A stretch of 64,000 bases of DNA, taken from the NCBI RefSeq assembly GCF_900101045.1, contig NZ_FNFN01000006.1, positions 124,001 through 188,000 on the forward strand, given 5' to 3'. The stretch is from Nocardioides sp. YR527 (GTDB lineage: Bacteria; Actinomycetota; Actinomycetes; Propionibacteriales; Nocardioidaceae). The position numbers and the translations under genes were made by a program. How positions within the stretch are numbered: the stretch's first letter is position 1; every line of letters begins with the position of its first letter. Shown here piece after piece: positions 39,283 through 48,016 of this stretch. Below the pieces are notes generated by a model, which was not told the origin of the DNA, ran no database searches, and was given only the letters and a program-made list of their open reading frames with translations.

Positions 39283-40176
39283 ATGGTTCGACTCTTCCCT
39301 GCCGCCCGCCGTGCCATCGCTGCCGAGGAGGCCTCGCCGCCGGTGTGGGAGGTCGACGTCGCCGCTCAGCGCGACCAGGCCCGCAAGCTGGCCGCGGCCG
39401 AGGCGAAGGAGGAGGTCGCGGAGGTCGCCGGGATCGACGCCGACGGCGTTCCGTGCCGGCTCTACACCCCCGAGGACGTACGCGAGGGGGTGATCGTCCA
39501 CCTCCACGGCGGTGGCTTCGTCTTCAACGACGTCGAGGTCCACGACGCCGCGTGCCGGCGGCTGGCCAACCGGAGCGGGCTGAGGGTGCTGTCGGTCGAC
39601 TACCGCAGGCCTCCGGAGCACCCTTTTCCCGCGGCTCCCGACGACGTCGACACGGTCCTCAAGTGGCTGGGCAACGACCCGCTGCTGAGCACCCTGCCGG
39701 CGTACGTCCACGGCGACAGCGCCGGCGGCAACCTCGCCCTCGTCGCGGCGCTGCGCAACCCGGGGGTCTTCGGCGCGATGGTGCTGGTCTACCCGTTCCT
39801 CGACCCGTCGATGAGCACCCCGGGCTACACGATGGAGGACGGCTGGAACGAGGAGGCGGCCTGGTACTGGAAGCAGTACGCCGCCACCGAGGCCGATCTC
39901 CGCAACCCCGACCTCGGCCCCTACCTCGCCTCCGACGAGGAGCTTCGCAGCCTGCCGCCGACGCTGATCGTCAGCGCCGAGGGCGACATCCTCACCGACG
40001 AGAACGAGGACTTCGCGCTCCGGCTGGCCGATCTCGGCGTCGAGGTGGTCGCCTTCCGCGCCGTCGGCCAGATCCACGGTTTCTGGCGCCATGGCCAGAC
40101 CTTCCCGGCCGCGGAGTCGGTGATGGCGATGACCGCTGCCTTCTTGAACCAGCACAGCTTGAGGAGTCGCCCGTGA
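39283..40176 (+). CDS. Alpha/beta hydrolase, hormone-sensitive-lipase type
   Basis: 297 residues. Oxyanion motif VHLHGGGFVFND, nucleophile elbow VHGDSAGGNLAL, catalytic Asp in SAEGDILTDE and His in GQIHGFWRHG: complete HSL-family (bacterial family IV) esterase site. Cytoplasmic. ATG 39283; stop overlaps the methyltransferase GTG by four bases, so the two are coupled. Confidence 0.92.
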   Translation: MVRLFPAARRAIAAEEASPPVWEVDVAAQRDQARKLAAAEAKEEVAEVAGIDADGVPCRLYTPEDVREGVIVHLHGGGFVFNDVEVHDAACRRLANRSGLRVLSVDYRRPPEHPFPAAPDDVDTVLKWLGNDPLLSTLPAYVHGDSAGGNLALVAALRNPGVFGAMVLVYPFLDPSMSTPGYTMEDGWNEEAAWYWKQYAATEADLRNPDLGPYLASDEELRSLPPTLIVSAEGDILTDENEDFALRLADLGVEVVAFRAVGQIHGFWRHGQTFPAAESVMAMTAAFLNQHSLRSRP

Positions 40177-40817
40177 CGGAGCCCTACGACGTCACCGAGG
40201 TCCGGGCTGCCTACGACACGGTCTCCAAGGCGTACGCCGAGATCGTCGACCCGACGGTCACCGAGACCTCGTTCGACGCCGGTGTCCTCGACACGTTCGT
40301 CGGCTACGTACGCAAGGACGGTGGCGGGCTCGTCGGCGACATCGGCTGCGGGCCCGGCCGGGTGACGGCCTATCTGGCCGAGCGGGGGCTCGACGTCTTC
40401 GGGGTCGATCTGTCGACCGGCATGATCGCGCAGGCCAAGGAGCGGCATCCGACGCTCCGGTTCGAGGTCGGCGACATGGCCCGCCTCCCGCTTCGCGACG
40501 GTGAGCTCGCCGGGGTGCTGGCGTGGTACTCCCTCATCCACACCCCGCCCGCGCGCCGGCCCGACGTCATCGCCGAGCTCGCCCGGGTCACCCGCCGCGG
40601 CGGCCGGTTCGTGACCGCGTTCCAGGTCGGGGACGAGCACGTACGCCACATCGGCGCCTACGGCCACGACGTCACCTTCGACGGCTACCGGCTCCCGGTC
40701 GAGGCGACCAGCGCCCTGCTGGAGGAGGCGGGTTTCGAGGTCACCGCGACCGTGGTGCGTTCCGCCGAGAACTGGGAGCGCACGCCGCAGGCCTATCTCG
40801 TCGCGCGCCGGCGGTGA
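40173..40817 (+). CDS. Class I SAM-dependent methyltransferase
   Basis: 214 residues. SAM motif I GLVGDIGCGPGRVTAYLAERG, acidic motif II VFGVDLSTGMI, then FEVGDMARLPLRDGELAGVLAWYSLIH and RVTRRGGRFVTAF, the Methyltransf_11/25 pattern. Substrate unknown. GTG 40173 is read from the GTGA overlap with the esterase gene. Confidence 0.9.
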   Translation: MTEPYDVTEVRAAYDTVSKAYAEIVDPTVTETSFDAGVLDTFVGYVRKDGGGLVGDIGCGPGRVTAYLAERGLDVFGVDLSTGMIAQAKERHPTLRFEVGDMARLPLRDGELAGVLAWYSLIHTPPARRPDVIAELARVTRRGGRFVTAFQVGDEHVRHIGAYGHDVTFDGYRLPVEATSALLEEAGFEVTATVVRSAENWERTPQAYLVARRR

Positions 40818-40823
40818 GGCCGA

Positions 40824-40829
40824 TAGGTT
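40824..40829 (+). promoter_or_regulatory. Candidate -10 box of the LURP-one gene
   Basis: TAGGTT six bases before ATG 40836; leaderless arrangement. Confidence 0.4.
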
Positions 40830-40835
40830 GCGCGC

Positions 40836-41408
40836 ATGACGCAGCAGCCGTACCACGTCCCCCGCTTCTTCCTCCGCCAGAAGGTGACGCCCTTCGCCAA
40901 CAAGTACGTCGCCCAGGCCGCCAACGCCGACGGCTCGGAGGGGCAGGTGCTCGCCTTCGCGCAGCAGAAGCGGCTGGCATTCAAGGAGCAGGTGACGTTC
41001 TACGCCGACGAGTCGAAGTCGCAGGCCGTCTTCGCGTTCAAGGCGCGGGCGGTGATGGACCTCAACGCCGGCTACGACGTCACCGACCCGAGCGGTGCCG
41101 CGCTCGGCTTCTTCCGCAAGGACTTCGGCAAGAGCCTGCTGCGCTCGACGTTCCAGGTCGAGGGCCCCGGCTACGCCGGCACCGGTCAGGAGCGCAACCA
41201 GGTGGTCGCCATCCTGCGTCGCTTCACCGAGCTCGACTTCCTTCCGATCCACTTCGACTACGTGTCCTCGCAGGGCCAGCCGCTGATCTCGATCGAGCGC
41301 CGCTTCGCCTTCCGTGACAAGTACACGGTCACCGTCCACGACCCGCGCGTCGACTTCCGGGTCGCCGCTGCCCTCGCGGTCGCGATGGACGCGCTGATGC
41401 AGCGCTGA
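40836..41408 (+). CDS. LURP-one-related (tubby-like) family protein
   Basis: 190 residues. Opens with RFFLRQKVTPFANKYVAQAANADGSEGQVLAFAQQKRLAFKEQVTFYADES, and later LGFFRKDFGKSLLRSTFQV and SIERRFAFRDKYTVTVHDPRVDFRVAAALAVAMD, the LURP-one/tubby C-terminal-like beta-barrel pattern with a closing hydrophobic helix. Some such proteins bind membranes or phospholipids; role here unknown. Confidence 0.85.
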   Translation: MTQQPYHVPRFFLRQKVTPFANKYVAQAANADGSEGQVLAFAQQKRLAFKEQVTFYADESKSQAVFAFKARAVMDLNAGYDVTDPSGAALGFFRKDFGKSLLRSTFQVEGPGYAGTGQERNQVVAILRRFTELDFLPIHFDYVSSQGQPLISIERRFAFRDKYTVTVHDPRVDFRVAAALAVAMDALMQR

Positions 41409-41415
41409 GCCGAGC

Positions 41416-42639
41416 TCAGGGTCCGTCCGCCGCCGCCAGGTGCGGGCGGACCAGATCCAGCAGCAGCTGGTGGGTGGCCGCGTCGGCCGCGGCGATCATC
41501 CCGCGACCGGTGTGGATCGGGTCGCCGTTGAGGTCGGTGACGACGCAGCCGGCGGCCTGGCACAGCGCGATGCCTGCGGTGAAGTGGACGCTCCCGTCCA
41601 GGTGGCCGTCGGTGACGTACGCCGCCCGCCGGCCGGCCGAGACCCAGGCGACCGCGAGGGCGGAGGACATCACGCGCGGGCCGAACTGGGCTCGTAGGCG
41701 CGGGTCGGCGACGAGCTGCCCGCCGACGAACGGCCGGTCGAGCATGCCGTCGCACTGGATGTCGACGAGCCGGGTGCGCGGGCTCGGGGTCAGGACGGTG
41801 TCGCCGCCGCCCTGGCGCAACCAGGCCGAGGCGCTATCGGTCCAGAAGATCTCCTCGCTGATCGGATCCGCCGAGACTGCCGTCTCGACGCCGTTGGGTG
41901 TCACGAGCGCGACGTTCACCGCGGCGAGCGGTGTCTGGGCGGCGTAGTTGAGAGTCCCGCAGAGCGGGTCGACCAGCCATCTCCGCTCGCTGTCGCCGCT
42001 GCGCCCGGTCTCCTCGCCCTCGAAGGCGTCCTCGGGCCGGTACGTCGCGATCGTCTCCCGGATCGCCTTCTCCGAGGCGAGGTCCGCCTCGGTCGCGAAG
42101 TCTGTCGGCGACTTGTCGAAGTGGCTCAGGTCGGTGCCGTACATCTTTCTGACGACCTCCGCACCTGCCGTGGCGGCCGCGATCGCGACGGCATGGTCGG
42201 GGAACGCCGCCCGGAAGGCGTCGATCGCGGGGTCGGGGGACTCCTCAGGCTCCTCGCCGATGAACACCGCCACCACCTCGGCCTCCGGATCCTCGGTCAG
42301 CGCCGGCAGGATCCGGTCGCGCCAGCTCCCCAGGTTGGGATGGTCGTAGTCGAGGTACGCCTCCGCCGGGGAGATCAGCTCGATCGCCCGCTCGAGCTCC
42401 TCCCGCGTCAGCCGGTACGCCGCCGTCCCGGCGGTGTGGCCGACGACCGTCGCGATCACCACTGCCGGGAGGCGGTGGCCGTAGGCGTTGACCAGGGGGA
42501 AGTGCTCCGGCTGGTGGTCGGGGGCGGCCGATGGCCGCAGGCCCACGCCGTGGGCGGCCGGGGGAGCCCAGCCGTCGATGGCCGTCTCGAACCTGGTTCG
42601 CGCCGCGAGGATGTCGTCCATCGTCTTCCACTGGTCCAC
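41416..42639 (-). CDS. Inositol-monophosphatase-like protein with N-terminal extra domain and altered metal site
   Basis: 407 residues. Residues about 170-400 follow the IMPase fold: TDFATEADLASEKAIRETI, EGEETG (metal Glu), WLVDPLCGTLNYA, and HFTAGIALCQAAGCVVTDLNGDP. The canonical DPxDGT has Cys in place of the second Asp, and the WD-AAG motif reads HF-TAG, losing a further Asp, so normal two- or three-metal catalysis is doubtful. The first 165 residues (LTREELERAIELISPAEAYLDYDHPNLGSWRDRIL) are an unassigned domain. GTG 42639 is chosen because TAGATT lies eight bases upstream; ATG 42621 is possible. Confidence 0.8.
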   Translation of the reverse strand: MDQWKTMDDILAARTRFETAIDGWAPPAAHGVGLRPSAAPDHQPEHFPLVNAYGHRLPAVVIATVVGHTAGTAAYRLTREELERAIELISPAEAYLDYDHPNLGSWRDRILPALTEDPEAEVVAVFIGEEPEESPDPAIDAFRAAFPDHAVAIAAATAGAEVVRKMYGTDLSHFDKSPTDFATEADLASEKAIRETIATYRPEDAFEGEETGRSGDSERRWLVDPLCGTLNYAAQTPLAAVNVALVTPNGVETAVSADPISEEIFWTDSASAWLRQGGGDTVLTPSPRTRLVDIQCDGMLDRPFVGGQLVADPRLRAQFGPRVMSSALAVAWVSAGRRAAYVTDGHLDGSVHFTAGIALCQAAGCVVTDLNGDPIHTGRGMIAAADAATHQLLLDLVRPHLAAADGP

Positions 42640-42647
42640 GGTCGGGC

Positions 42648-42653
42648 AATCTA
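42648..42653 (-). promoter_or_regulatory. Candidate -10 box of the IMPase-like gene
   Basis: Minus-strand TAGATT eight bases before GTG 42639. Confidence 0.4.
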
Positions 42654-42733
42654 TCGGTGGACGGGGTGCTCGTGGGGGTGGTTTTACGGCCACCGAATCC
42701 GAAGAACCAGCAGCCGTGGGAGAGGATGGAGGC

Positions 42734-43252
42734 ATGCGCGTCCACATCGGCTGTGACCACGCCGGTCTCGAACTGAAGTCCCACCTGATCAACCGTCTGA
42801 CCGAGCTCGGCTACGAGCCTGTCGACCACGGCCCGTTCGTCTACGACGCACTCGACGACTACCCGGTCTTCTGCATCCGGGCGGCCGAGGGCGTGGCTCG
42901 TGAGCGTGAGCAGGGGCTCGACAGCCTCGGTGTCGTGATCGGCGGATCGGGCAACGGCGAGCAGATGGCGGCCAACAAGGTGACCGGCATCCGCTGCGCG
43001 CTCGCGTGGAGCGAGGAGACCGCCAAGCTCGCCCGCGACCACAACAACGCCCAGGTGGTCGCCGTCGGCGGCCGGATGCACAGCCTCGAGGACATGACGA
43101 AGTTCGTCGAGATCTTCCTGGCCGAGCCGTTCAGCCAGGACGAGCGGCACGTCCGCCGCATCGACCAGCTCCACGCCTACGACGCGGACGGCGTACGGCC
43201 GCCGCTTCCCGACTCGGCCAAGGGCCTGGGGCCCGCCGAGGACCAGGACTGA
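42734..43252 (+). CDS. rpiB: Ribose-5-phosphate isomerase B
   Basis: 172 residues. RVHIGCDHAGLELKSHLINRLTELGYEPVDHG, then VIGGSGNGEQMAANKVTGIRCALAWSEETAKLARDHNNAQVVAVGGRMH: the RpiB/LacAB sugar-isomerase fold. As in mycobacterial enzymes the GSGNG loop replaces the Cys-containing loop of E. coli RpiB, with Glu as likely base. ATG 42734 has GGATGGAGG upstream. Seven bases before the glycosylase gene: likely operon. Confidence 0.93.
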   Translation: MRVHIGCDHAGLELKSHLINRLTELGYEPVDHGPFVYDALDDYPVFCIRAAEGVAREREQGLDSLGVVIGGSGNGEQMAANKVTGIRCALAWSEETAKLARDHNNAQVVAVGGRMHSLEDMTKFVEIFLAEPFSQDERHVRRIDQLHAYDADGVRPPLPDSAKGLGPAEDQD

Positions 43253-43259
43253 TCCGGGG

Positions 43260-44102
43260 ATGCCCGAGGGGCACACCCTCCATCGTCTCGCACTCGATCT
43301 GAGCGACGCGTTCGCCGGCCAGCAGGTCCGGGTCAGCAGCCCGCAGGGCCGGTTCGCCGACTCCGCCGCGCTCCTCGACGCCCAGGTTCTCACCGGTGCC
43401 GAGGCATGGGGCAAGCAGCTGTTCCTGGAGTTCCCGGGGGAGCAGTTCGTCCACATCCACCTCGGCCTCTACGGCAAGCTCGACCTCAAGCCGTACGTCG
43501 ATGAACCGCCGCTGCCCGTCGGCCAGGTCAGGCTCCGCCTGGCCGGCAGCGAGACGTACGCAGACCTGCGCGGCGCCAACACGTGCAACCTGGTCACCGC
43601 GGCCCAGCGGGACGCGGTGGTCGCGAAGCTCGGCCCGGACCCGCTGCGCGACGACGCCGACCCGGGTCGGGCGTGGCTGCGGATCAGCCGGAGCCGCACG
43701 ACCATCGGCGCGCTGCTGATGGACCAGTCCGTCCTGGCCGGGGTGGGCAACGTCTACCGGGCCGAGGTGCTCTTCCGGCACCGGATCGACCCGATGCGCC
43801 CGGGCAACACCCTGCGCAGGCAGCAGTGGGACGCCATCTGGGACGACCTGGTCGAGCTCATGAAGCTCGGCGTGCAGAGGAACCGCATCGACACCGTCCG
43901 CGACGAGCACACCCCCGAGGCGATGGGCCGTCCGCCACGCAAGGACGACCACGGCGGCGAGGTCTACGTCTACCGCCGCCACGGCCAGCCGTGCCTGGTG
44001 TGCGGCACGAGCGTACGCACCACCGAGCTGCAGCAGCGCAACCTGTTCTGGTGCCCGAAGTGCCAGCGCACCTACCGGCCCCGGACGACCGTAAAGAAGT
44101 AG
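43260..44102 (+). CDS. nei: Fpg/Nei-family DNA glycosylase (endonuclease VIII type)
   Basis: 280 residues. N-terminus MPEGHTLHRLA: catalytic Pro2/Glu3 with the PEGH start typical of Nei rather than Fpg (PELP). Central helix-two-turn-helix SVLAGVGNVYRAEVLFRHRIDP, and C-terminal zinc finger CLVCGTSVRTTELQQRNLFWCPKCQRT with its Arg. Bifunctional base-excision enzyme for oxidised pyrimidines. In M. tuberculosis rpiB and a nei-like gene are likewise neighbours (recollection). Confidence 0.93.
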   Translation: MPEGHTLHRLALDLSDAFAGQQVRVSSPQGRFADSAALLDAQVLTGAEAWGKQLFLEFPGEQFVHIHLGLYGKLDLKPYVDEPPLPVGQVRLRLAGSETYADLRGANTCNLVTAAQRDAVVAKLGPDPLRDDADPGRAWLRISRSRTTIGALLMDQSVLAGVGNVYRAEVLFRHRIDPMRPGNTLRRQQWDAIWDDLVELMKLGVQRNRIDTVRDEHTPEAMGRPPRKDDHGGEVYVYRRHGQPCLVCGTSVRTTELQQRNLFWCPKCQRTYRPRTTVKK

Positions 44103-44156
44103 CCCGCACTACTCTCCGGCCTGCGAGAACGACCACGCAGCCCCCACCCCGAGACC

Positions 44157-44162
44157 TAGAGT
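44157..44162 (+). promoter_or_regulatory. Candidate -10 box of the SpoIIE phosphatase gene
   Basis: TAGAGT six bases before ATG 44169; leaderless arrangement. Confidence 0.45.
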
Positions 44163-44168
44163 GAGGCC

Positions 44169-45245
44169 ATGTCGAGCCATGCCTTCGCGGACCGCCTGCG
44201 AAGCAACTCCCTTCGCCGCAGACTCCGTGACCCGGAGCTGCGAGCGGTGCTGTGGCTCGGCCCGCTCACGATCGTCCTGACGGTCCTCGCGGCCGCTCAG
44301 ACGGGCTGGCTGCAGGTGGTCCCGGTGGCGGTCCTCACCGTCCCGCTGCTGCTCGGCGGGGTGCTGCTCGGGCCGCGTACGTTGAGCTGGTTCGTCGTCT
44401 TCGTGATGGTCATGATCGTGGTCGCCGCCAGCCGCCTGACCCTCTCCGACCGGGACGCCGTCGCCATCGGCGTCCACTTCATGCTCGGCTTCATCCTGCT
44501 GTTCGTGGGGGAGCGCCGCACCGACCTCGGGGTGGGCGGTCTGAGCAACGAGGTGATGCTCCGCGACCTGACCCGCAAGCTCGATCAGGGTGCGATCCCG
44601 CCGATGCCTCCCGGATGGCTCGCCGACTCCGCGGTCCTGCCGGCCGGTGGCACCCAGTTCGCCGGCGACCTCGTGGTGGCGGTGCGGGTCGAGGACCGGC
44701 TCGAGGTCGTCGTCGTCGACGTCTCCGGAAAAGGGGTGCGCGCCGGCACCCGGGCGCTCCAGCTCTCCGGCGCGTTCGGGGGCCTCCTCGGCGCACTCCC
44801 GCCGAGCGAGTTCCTCCCCGCCGCCAACCGCTACCTGATCCGCCAGGACTGGCAGGAGGGCTTCGCGACCGCGGTCTACCTCTCGATCGACCTGACCGAC
44901 GGTGCGTACGAGATCCGCTCGGCCGGCCACCCGCCCGCCCTCCTGCGCCGTGCCGCCACCGGTCGCTGGGAGGAGGCCGAGAGCAACGGCCCGGTGCTGG
45001 GGCTCATCGACGACGTCGAGTTCGACGCCTGCGAGGGAGTGCTCGGGGTGGGCGACATGGTGATGCTCTACACCGACGGCGTCGTGGAGGCGCGAGGAGT
45101 CGATCTCGAGCACGGCATCGGCAACCTGGTCGCCACCGCCGACCACCTCGCGGTCACCGGCCGTGGTGGGGGAGCGCGCCGTCTGCTCGAGGGACTGAGC
45201 GCCAGCTCCGACGATCGCGCGCTCGTCGCGGTCGGGCGAAGGTGA
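44169..45245 (+). CDS. Membrane PP2C/SpoIIE-type serine phosphatase
   Basis: 358 residues. About four membrane helices (residues 25-115) then a SpoIIE/RsbU domain: QFAGDLVVAVRVEDRLEVVVVDVSGKGVRAGTRALQ (metal Asp pair, VSGKG), FATAVYLSIDL, SAGHPPALL and VLYTDGV-type VMLYTDGVVEARG. Such enzymes dephosphorylate anti-anti-sigma factors. No anti-sigma or STAS gene is adjacent, so the target is unknown. Confidence 0.9.
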   Translation: MSSHAFADRLRSNSLRRRLRDPELRAVLWLGPLTIVLTVLAAAQTGWLQVVPVAVLTVPLLLGGVLLGPRTLSWFVVFVMVMIVVAASRLTLSDRDAVAIGVHFMLGFILLFVGERRTDLGVGGLSNEVMLRDLTRKLDQGAIPPMPPGWLADSAVLPAGGTQFAGDLVVAVRVEDRLEVVVVDVSGKGVRAGTRALQLSGAFGGLLGALPPSEFLPAANRYLIRQDWQEGFATAVYLSIDLTDGAYEIRSAGHPPALLRRAATGRWEEAESNGPVLGLIDDVEFDACEGVLGVGDMVMLYTDGVVEARGVDLEHGIGNLVATADHLAVTGRGGGARRLLEGLSASSDDRALVAVGRR

Positions 45246-45261
45246 CCCGGCCGACCCCGCG

Positions 45262-45285
45262 AACCGGCCGGTAGGGGAGCCGGTT
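45262..45285. terminator. Weak hairpin after the SpoIIE phosphatase gene
   Basis: AACCGGC (45262-45268) pairs with GCCGGTT (45279-45285) around a 10-base loop, 17 bases after the stop. No U-tract. It may shield the tRNA genes from read-through. Confidence 0.5.
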
Positions 45286-45350
45286 ACAGGTGTGAGCCAG
45301 ATCTATGGCAGGATTTCCCAGGTCGCACGAGGGCGCTGGCTCTCGCGTGC

Positions 45351-45424
45351 GCGGATGTAGCTCAATGGTAGAGCCTCAGTCTTCCAAACTGATTACGCGG
45401 GTTCGATTCCCGTCATCCGCTCCA
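45351..45424 (+). tRNA. tRNA-Gly (anticodon TCC)
   Basis: Full cloverleaf: 7-bp acceptor GCGGATG/CATCCGC, D arm GCTC-GAGC, anticodon stem TCAGT/ACTGA with loop CTTCCAA (anticodon TCC at 45383-45385, reads GGA/GGG), T arm with TTCGATT. The 3' CCA is encoded after discriminator T. Confidence 0.97.
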
Positions 45425-45459
45425 AGTGTCATTCCCGCTGATTGGGGAGGGGCCCTTGA

Positions 45460-45532
45460 CGGGGCGTAGCGTAGTGGCTAGCGCGCCTGCTTTGGGAGCA
45501 GGAGACCGCAGGTTCGAGTCCTGTCGCCCCGA
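45460..45532 (+). tRNA. tRNA-Pro (anticodon TGG)
   Basis: Acceptor CGGGGCG/CGCCCCG, anticodon stem CCTGC/GCAGG with loop TTTGGGA (anticodon TGG at 45493-45495, reads CCA/CCG), T arm GCAGG-TTCGAGT-CCTGT. Discriminator A, no encoded CCA. It lies 35 bases after tRNA-Gly and 57 bases before tig. Confidence 0.96.
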
Positions 45533-45589
45533 CATTTCATAGCCCTGCACGCGACATCATTCTCAGAAACAAACGACAGGAGACACCCT

Positions 45590-46978
45590 GTGAAGAGCGC
45601 CGTCGAGACGTTGAGCCCGACCCGGGCCAAGCTGACCGTCGAGGTGCCCTTCGAGGAGCTCAAGCCGAGCCTCGACGCGGCGTACAAGCAGATCGCCAAG
45701 CAGATCAACGTCCCCGGCTTCCGCCGGGGCAAGGTCCCGCCCCAGGTGATCGACAAGCAGGTCGGCCGCGGTGCGGTGCTCTCCGAGGCGGTCAACAACG
45801 TCCTCCCGCAGATGTACTTCGAAGCCCTCCAGGAGAACTCGCTCGAGCCGCTCGCGCAGCCCGAGATCGAGGTCACCAAACTCGAGGACAACGAGACCCT
45901 GGAGTTCACCGCCGAGGTCGACATCAAGCCCGAGATCACGCTGCCCGACTACGAGGGCATCGAGGCGAAGGTCGACGACATCGAGCTCACCGACGCCGAC
46001 GTCGAGGAGCAGATCCAGGCGATGCGCGAGCGCTTCGGCACTCTCAAGGACGTCGAGCGCGCCGCCGCCGACGGCGACTTCGTGGTCATCGACCTGAAGG
46101 CGACCAAGGACGGCGAGGACGTCGAGGGCGCCGAGGCCGTCGGGATGAGCTACCAGGTCGGCAAGGGCGGCATGCTCGACGGCCTCGACGAGGCCATCGT
46201 CGGTCTCTCCGCCAGTGAGTCCACGGACTTCAAGAGCACCCTCGTCGGCGGTGAGCTGATCGGCCAGGAGGTCGACGTCAACGTCACCGTCAACCAGGTC
46301 CAGGAGCAGGAGCTCCCGGCCTACGACGACGACTTCGCCCAGCTCGCCAGCGAGTTCGACACCGTCAAGGAGCTCGAGGAGGACGTCCGCGGCCGCCTCG
46401 GCAACGGCAAGCGCCTCGAGCAGGCCGCTGCCGCCCGTGACGCCGTCCTCGAGGCGCTCCTGGAGCAGATCGAGATCCCGCTGCCGGAGAGCATCGTCAC
46501 CGACGAGCTCAACGCGCGCCGCGAGGGCATCGAGCAGCAGCTCGGCTTCGCCGGCCTCACCTTCGAGAAGTACCTCGAGGACGAGGAGCAGACGATCGAG
46601 GAGTTCGAGGCCGACCTCGAGCGCCGCGTTCGTGACGCCGTCGCCGCTCAGCTGATCCTCGACCAGATCGCCAAGGAGAAGGAGATCGGGGTCGAGCAGC
46701 AGGAGCTGACCGAGCACATGATGCGCCGTGCGCAGCAGTCCGGTCAGGACCCGCAGGAGTTCGTCAACCACATGCTCGAGCACAACCACGTGCCCGAGCT
46801 GGTCCAGGAGATCCTGCGCGGCAAGGCGCTGGCCCAGCTCGTCGAGGCCGCCAAGGTCACCGACGAGTCCGGCAACCACGTCGAGCTGAAGAACCTCCGC
46901 CCCGACGGCACCATCGGTGAGGACGAGCCCGAGGCTGAGGCCGAGGCTCCGGAGGAGACCGAGAAGGCCGACGCCTGA
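45590..46978 (+). CDS. tig: Trigger factor
   Basis: 462 residues. N-terminal ribosome-binding domain with the signature NVPGFRRGKVPPQVI (about residues 41-55), central FKBP-type isomerase domain (ADGDFVVIDLKATKDGED, YQVGKGGMLDGLDEAIVG), helical C-terminal arms and an acidic tail (PEAEAEAPEETEKADA). Nascent-chain chaperone. GTG start with AGGAG about eight bases upstream. Followed by a strong terminator; the clpP-clpX genes are 2.1 kb downstream. Confidence 0.97.
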   Translation: MKSAVETLSPTRAKLTVEVPFEELKPSLDAAYKQIAKQINVPGFRRGKVPPQVIDKQVGRGAVLSEAVNNVLPQMYFEALQENSLEPLAQPEIEVTKLEDNETLEFTAEVDIKPEITLPDYEGIEAKVDDIELTDADVEEQIQAMRERFGTLKDVERAAADGDFVVIDLKATKDGEDVEGAEAVGMSYQVGKGGMLDGLDEAIVGLSASESTDFKSTLVGGELIGQEVDVNVTVNQVQEQELPAYDDDFAQLASEFDTVKELEEDVRGRLGNGKRLEQAAAARDAVLEALLEQIEIPLPESIVTDELNARREGIEQQLGFAGLTFEKYLEDEEQTIEEFEADLERRVRDAVAAQLILDQIAKEKEIGVEQQELTEHMMRRAQQSGQDPQEFVNHMLEHNHVPELVQEILRGKALAQLVEAAKVTDESGNHVELKNLRPDGTIGEDEPEAEAEAPEETEKADA

Positions 46979-46997
46979 TCACCCTCTGACGTACGTC

Positions 46998-47029
46998 ACA
47001 GCGCCCCTGCCTCACGGCGGGGGCGCTGT
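46998..47029. terminator. Hairpin terminator after tig
   Basis: ACAGCGCCCC pairs with GGGGCGCTGT; with one T-G pair and GCC/GGC inside, the stem is about 14 bp around TCAC. A short T run (GTTTT) follows. It also faces the convergent gene at 47050. Confidence 0.85.
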
Positions 47030-47049
47030 CGTTTTGGGGTGAGTCGGCG

Positions 47050-47808
47050 CTACTGGGCGTCGAAGTTGTCCGTCGGGTCGCCCGAGACCTCCAGGTGCTT
47101 GGCCGCACAGTCGGTTTTCGACAGTCCCTGCTCGACGCACCACTCCAGCGCGGGGCTGGAGGTGTCGCTGGGATGGGGCACCACGACGGCGTACATCCCC
47201 GGCTTGACGTAGGAGCTCGGCCACTCGCCGGTGTCGAGGAGCAGCGCCTCGGGGTGGGCGGTCTTGATCCTCTGGTAGCGGGTGAGCGCCTGGTCCCAGT
47301 CGGTGTCGCCGCCGTCCCCGGCACCGACCGCCGCGAGCTGCGGGATCCAGGTGCCGATGAGCTTGGTGGCTGCCTCGGTGTCGAGGCGGGAGATGCGGAG
47401 CAGCTGGCGCTCGGGCGGGGCGTTCGGGTCCACGGAGGGCTCGCTGGACGGCTCGCTCGTGGGGCTGGCCGAAGGCTCCGGCTCCGCCTCGGACTGCACG
47501 GGGCCGATCCCGTCCTTGCCGAAGATGAACCCGAGCACGCCGGCGATGAGCACCAGCACCACGATCATCACCAGGATCGGGGCGGTGCGACCCTTCCGTC
47601 GCGCCGGCGGTGGCGAGGCAGCCTCGTCGAAGAAGTACCCGCGCGTGCTGCGGCCCGTGGTCGCCCCCTCGCCGAGCTCGTCGACGAAGAGTGGACGGTG
47701 CCGCTCCGGGGGAGCCAGGAGCGGGGTGCCGCAGCCGATGCAGTAGACGGCCCCCGGCAGCAGCGCATCGCCGCACGACAGGCAGTGCGATTCCTTTTCC
47801 TCGCTCAC
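47050..47808 (-). CDS. Zinc-ribbon, single-pass membrane protein
   Basis: About 252 residues. N-terminal zinc ribbon (CLSCGDALLPGAVYCIGCGTPL), a 50-residue cytoplasmic stretch with PPPARRKGR, one membrane helix (APILVMIVVLVLIAGVLGFIFG), a Ser/Pro/Glu-rich linker, and an extracytoplasmic domain of about 120 residues (LDTEAATKLIGTWIPQLAAVG, EALLLDTGEWPSSYVKPGMYAVVVPH) with two Cys. Domain unrecognised. The GTG at 47808 has AAGGGGG at suitable distance; ATG 47829 and GTG 47862 are alternatives. Confidence 0.75.
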   Translation of the reverse strand: MSEEKESHCLSCGDALLPGAVYCIGCGTPLLAPPERHRPLFVDELGEGATTGRSTRGYFFDEAASPPPARRKGRTAPILVMIVVLVLIAGVLGFIFGKDGIGPVQSEAEPEPSASPTSEPSSEPSVDPNAPPERQLLRISRLDTEAATKLIGTWIPQLAAVGAGDGGDTDWDQALTRYQRIKTAHPEALLLDTGEWPSSYVKPGMYAVVVPHPSDTSSPALEWCVEQGLSKTDCAAKHLEVSGDPTDNFDAQ

Positions 47809-48004
47809 CCCGGACACCCCCTTCCCCATCCGACGGTAACCCGTGAAGACCGCTGTCGTCACGCAACACCAGTAACAACAGCATCACAGACACCATACGT
47901 GCGAGTGAACGCAAACGGACTGAATATGGTCGTCGCGGTGTGATCTGAGACACAGGCGGGCCGAACAGTGGCCACAGGTGATCCTGTCGGCGGGGCGGAG
48001 GCCC

Positions 48005-48010
48005 TACGCT
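48005..48010 (+). promoter_or_regulatory. Candidate -10 box of the hydrolase-like gene
   Basis: TACGCT six bases before GTG 48017; leaderless arrangement. Confidence 0.4.
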
Positions 48011-48016
48011 GCCAGC

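Noticed and set aside
45351..45532. tRNA pair as a possible integration site
   Set aside because: No integrase, no repeated 3' end of either tRNA downstream, and the following tig gene is the expected housekeeping neighbour.
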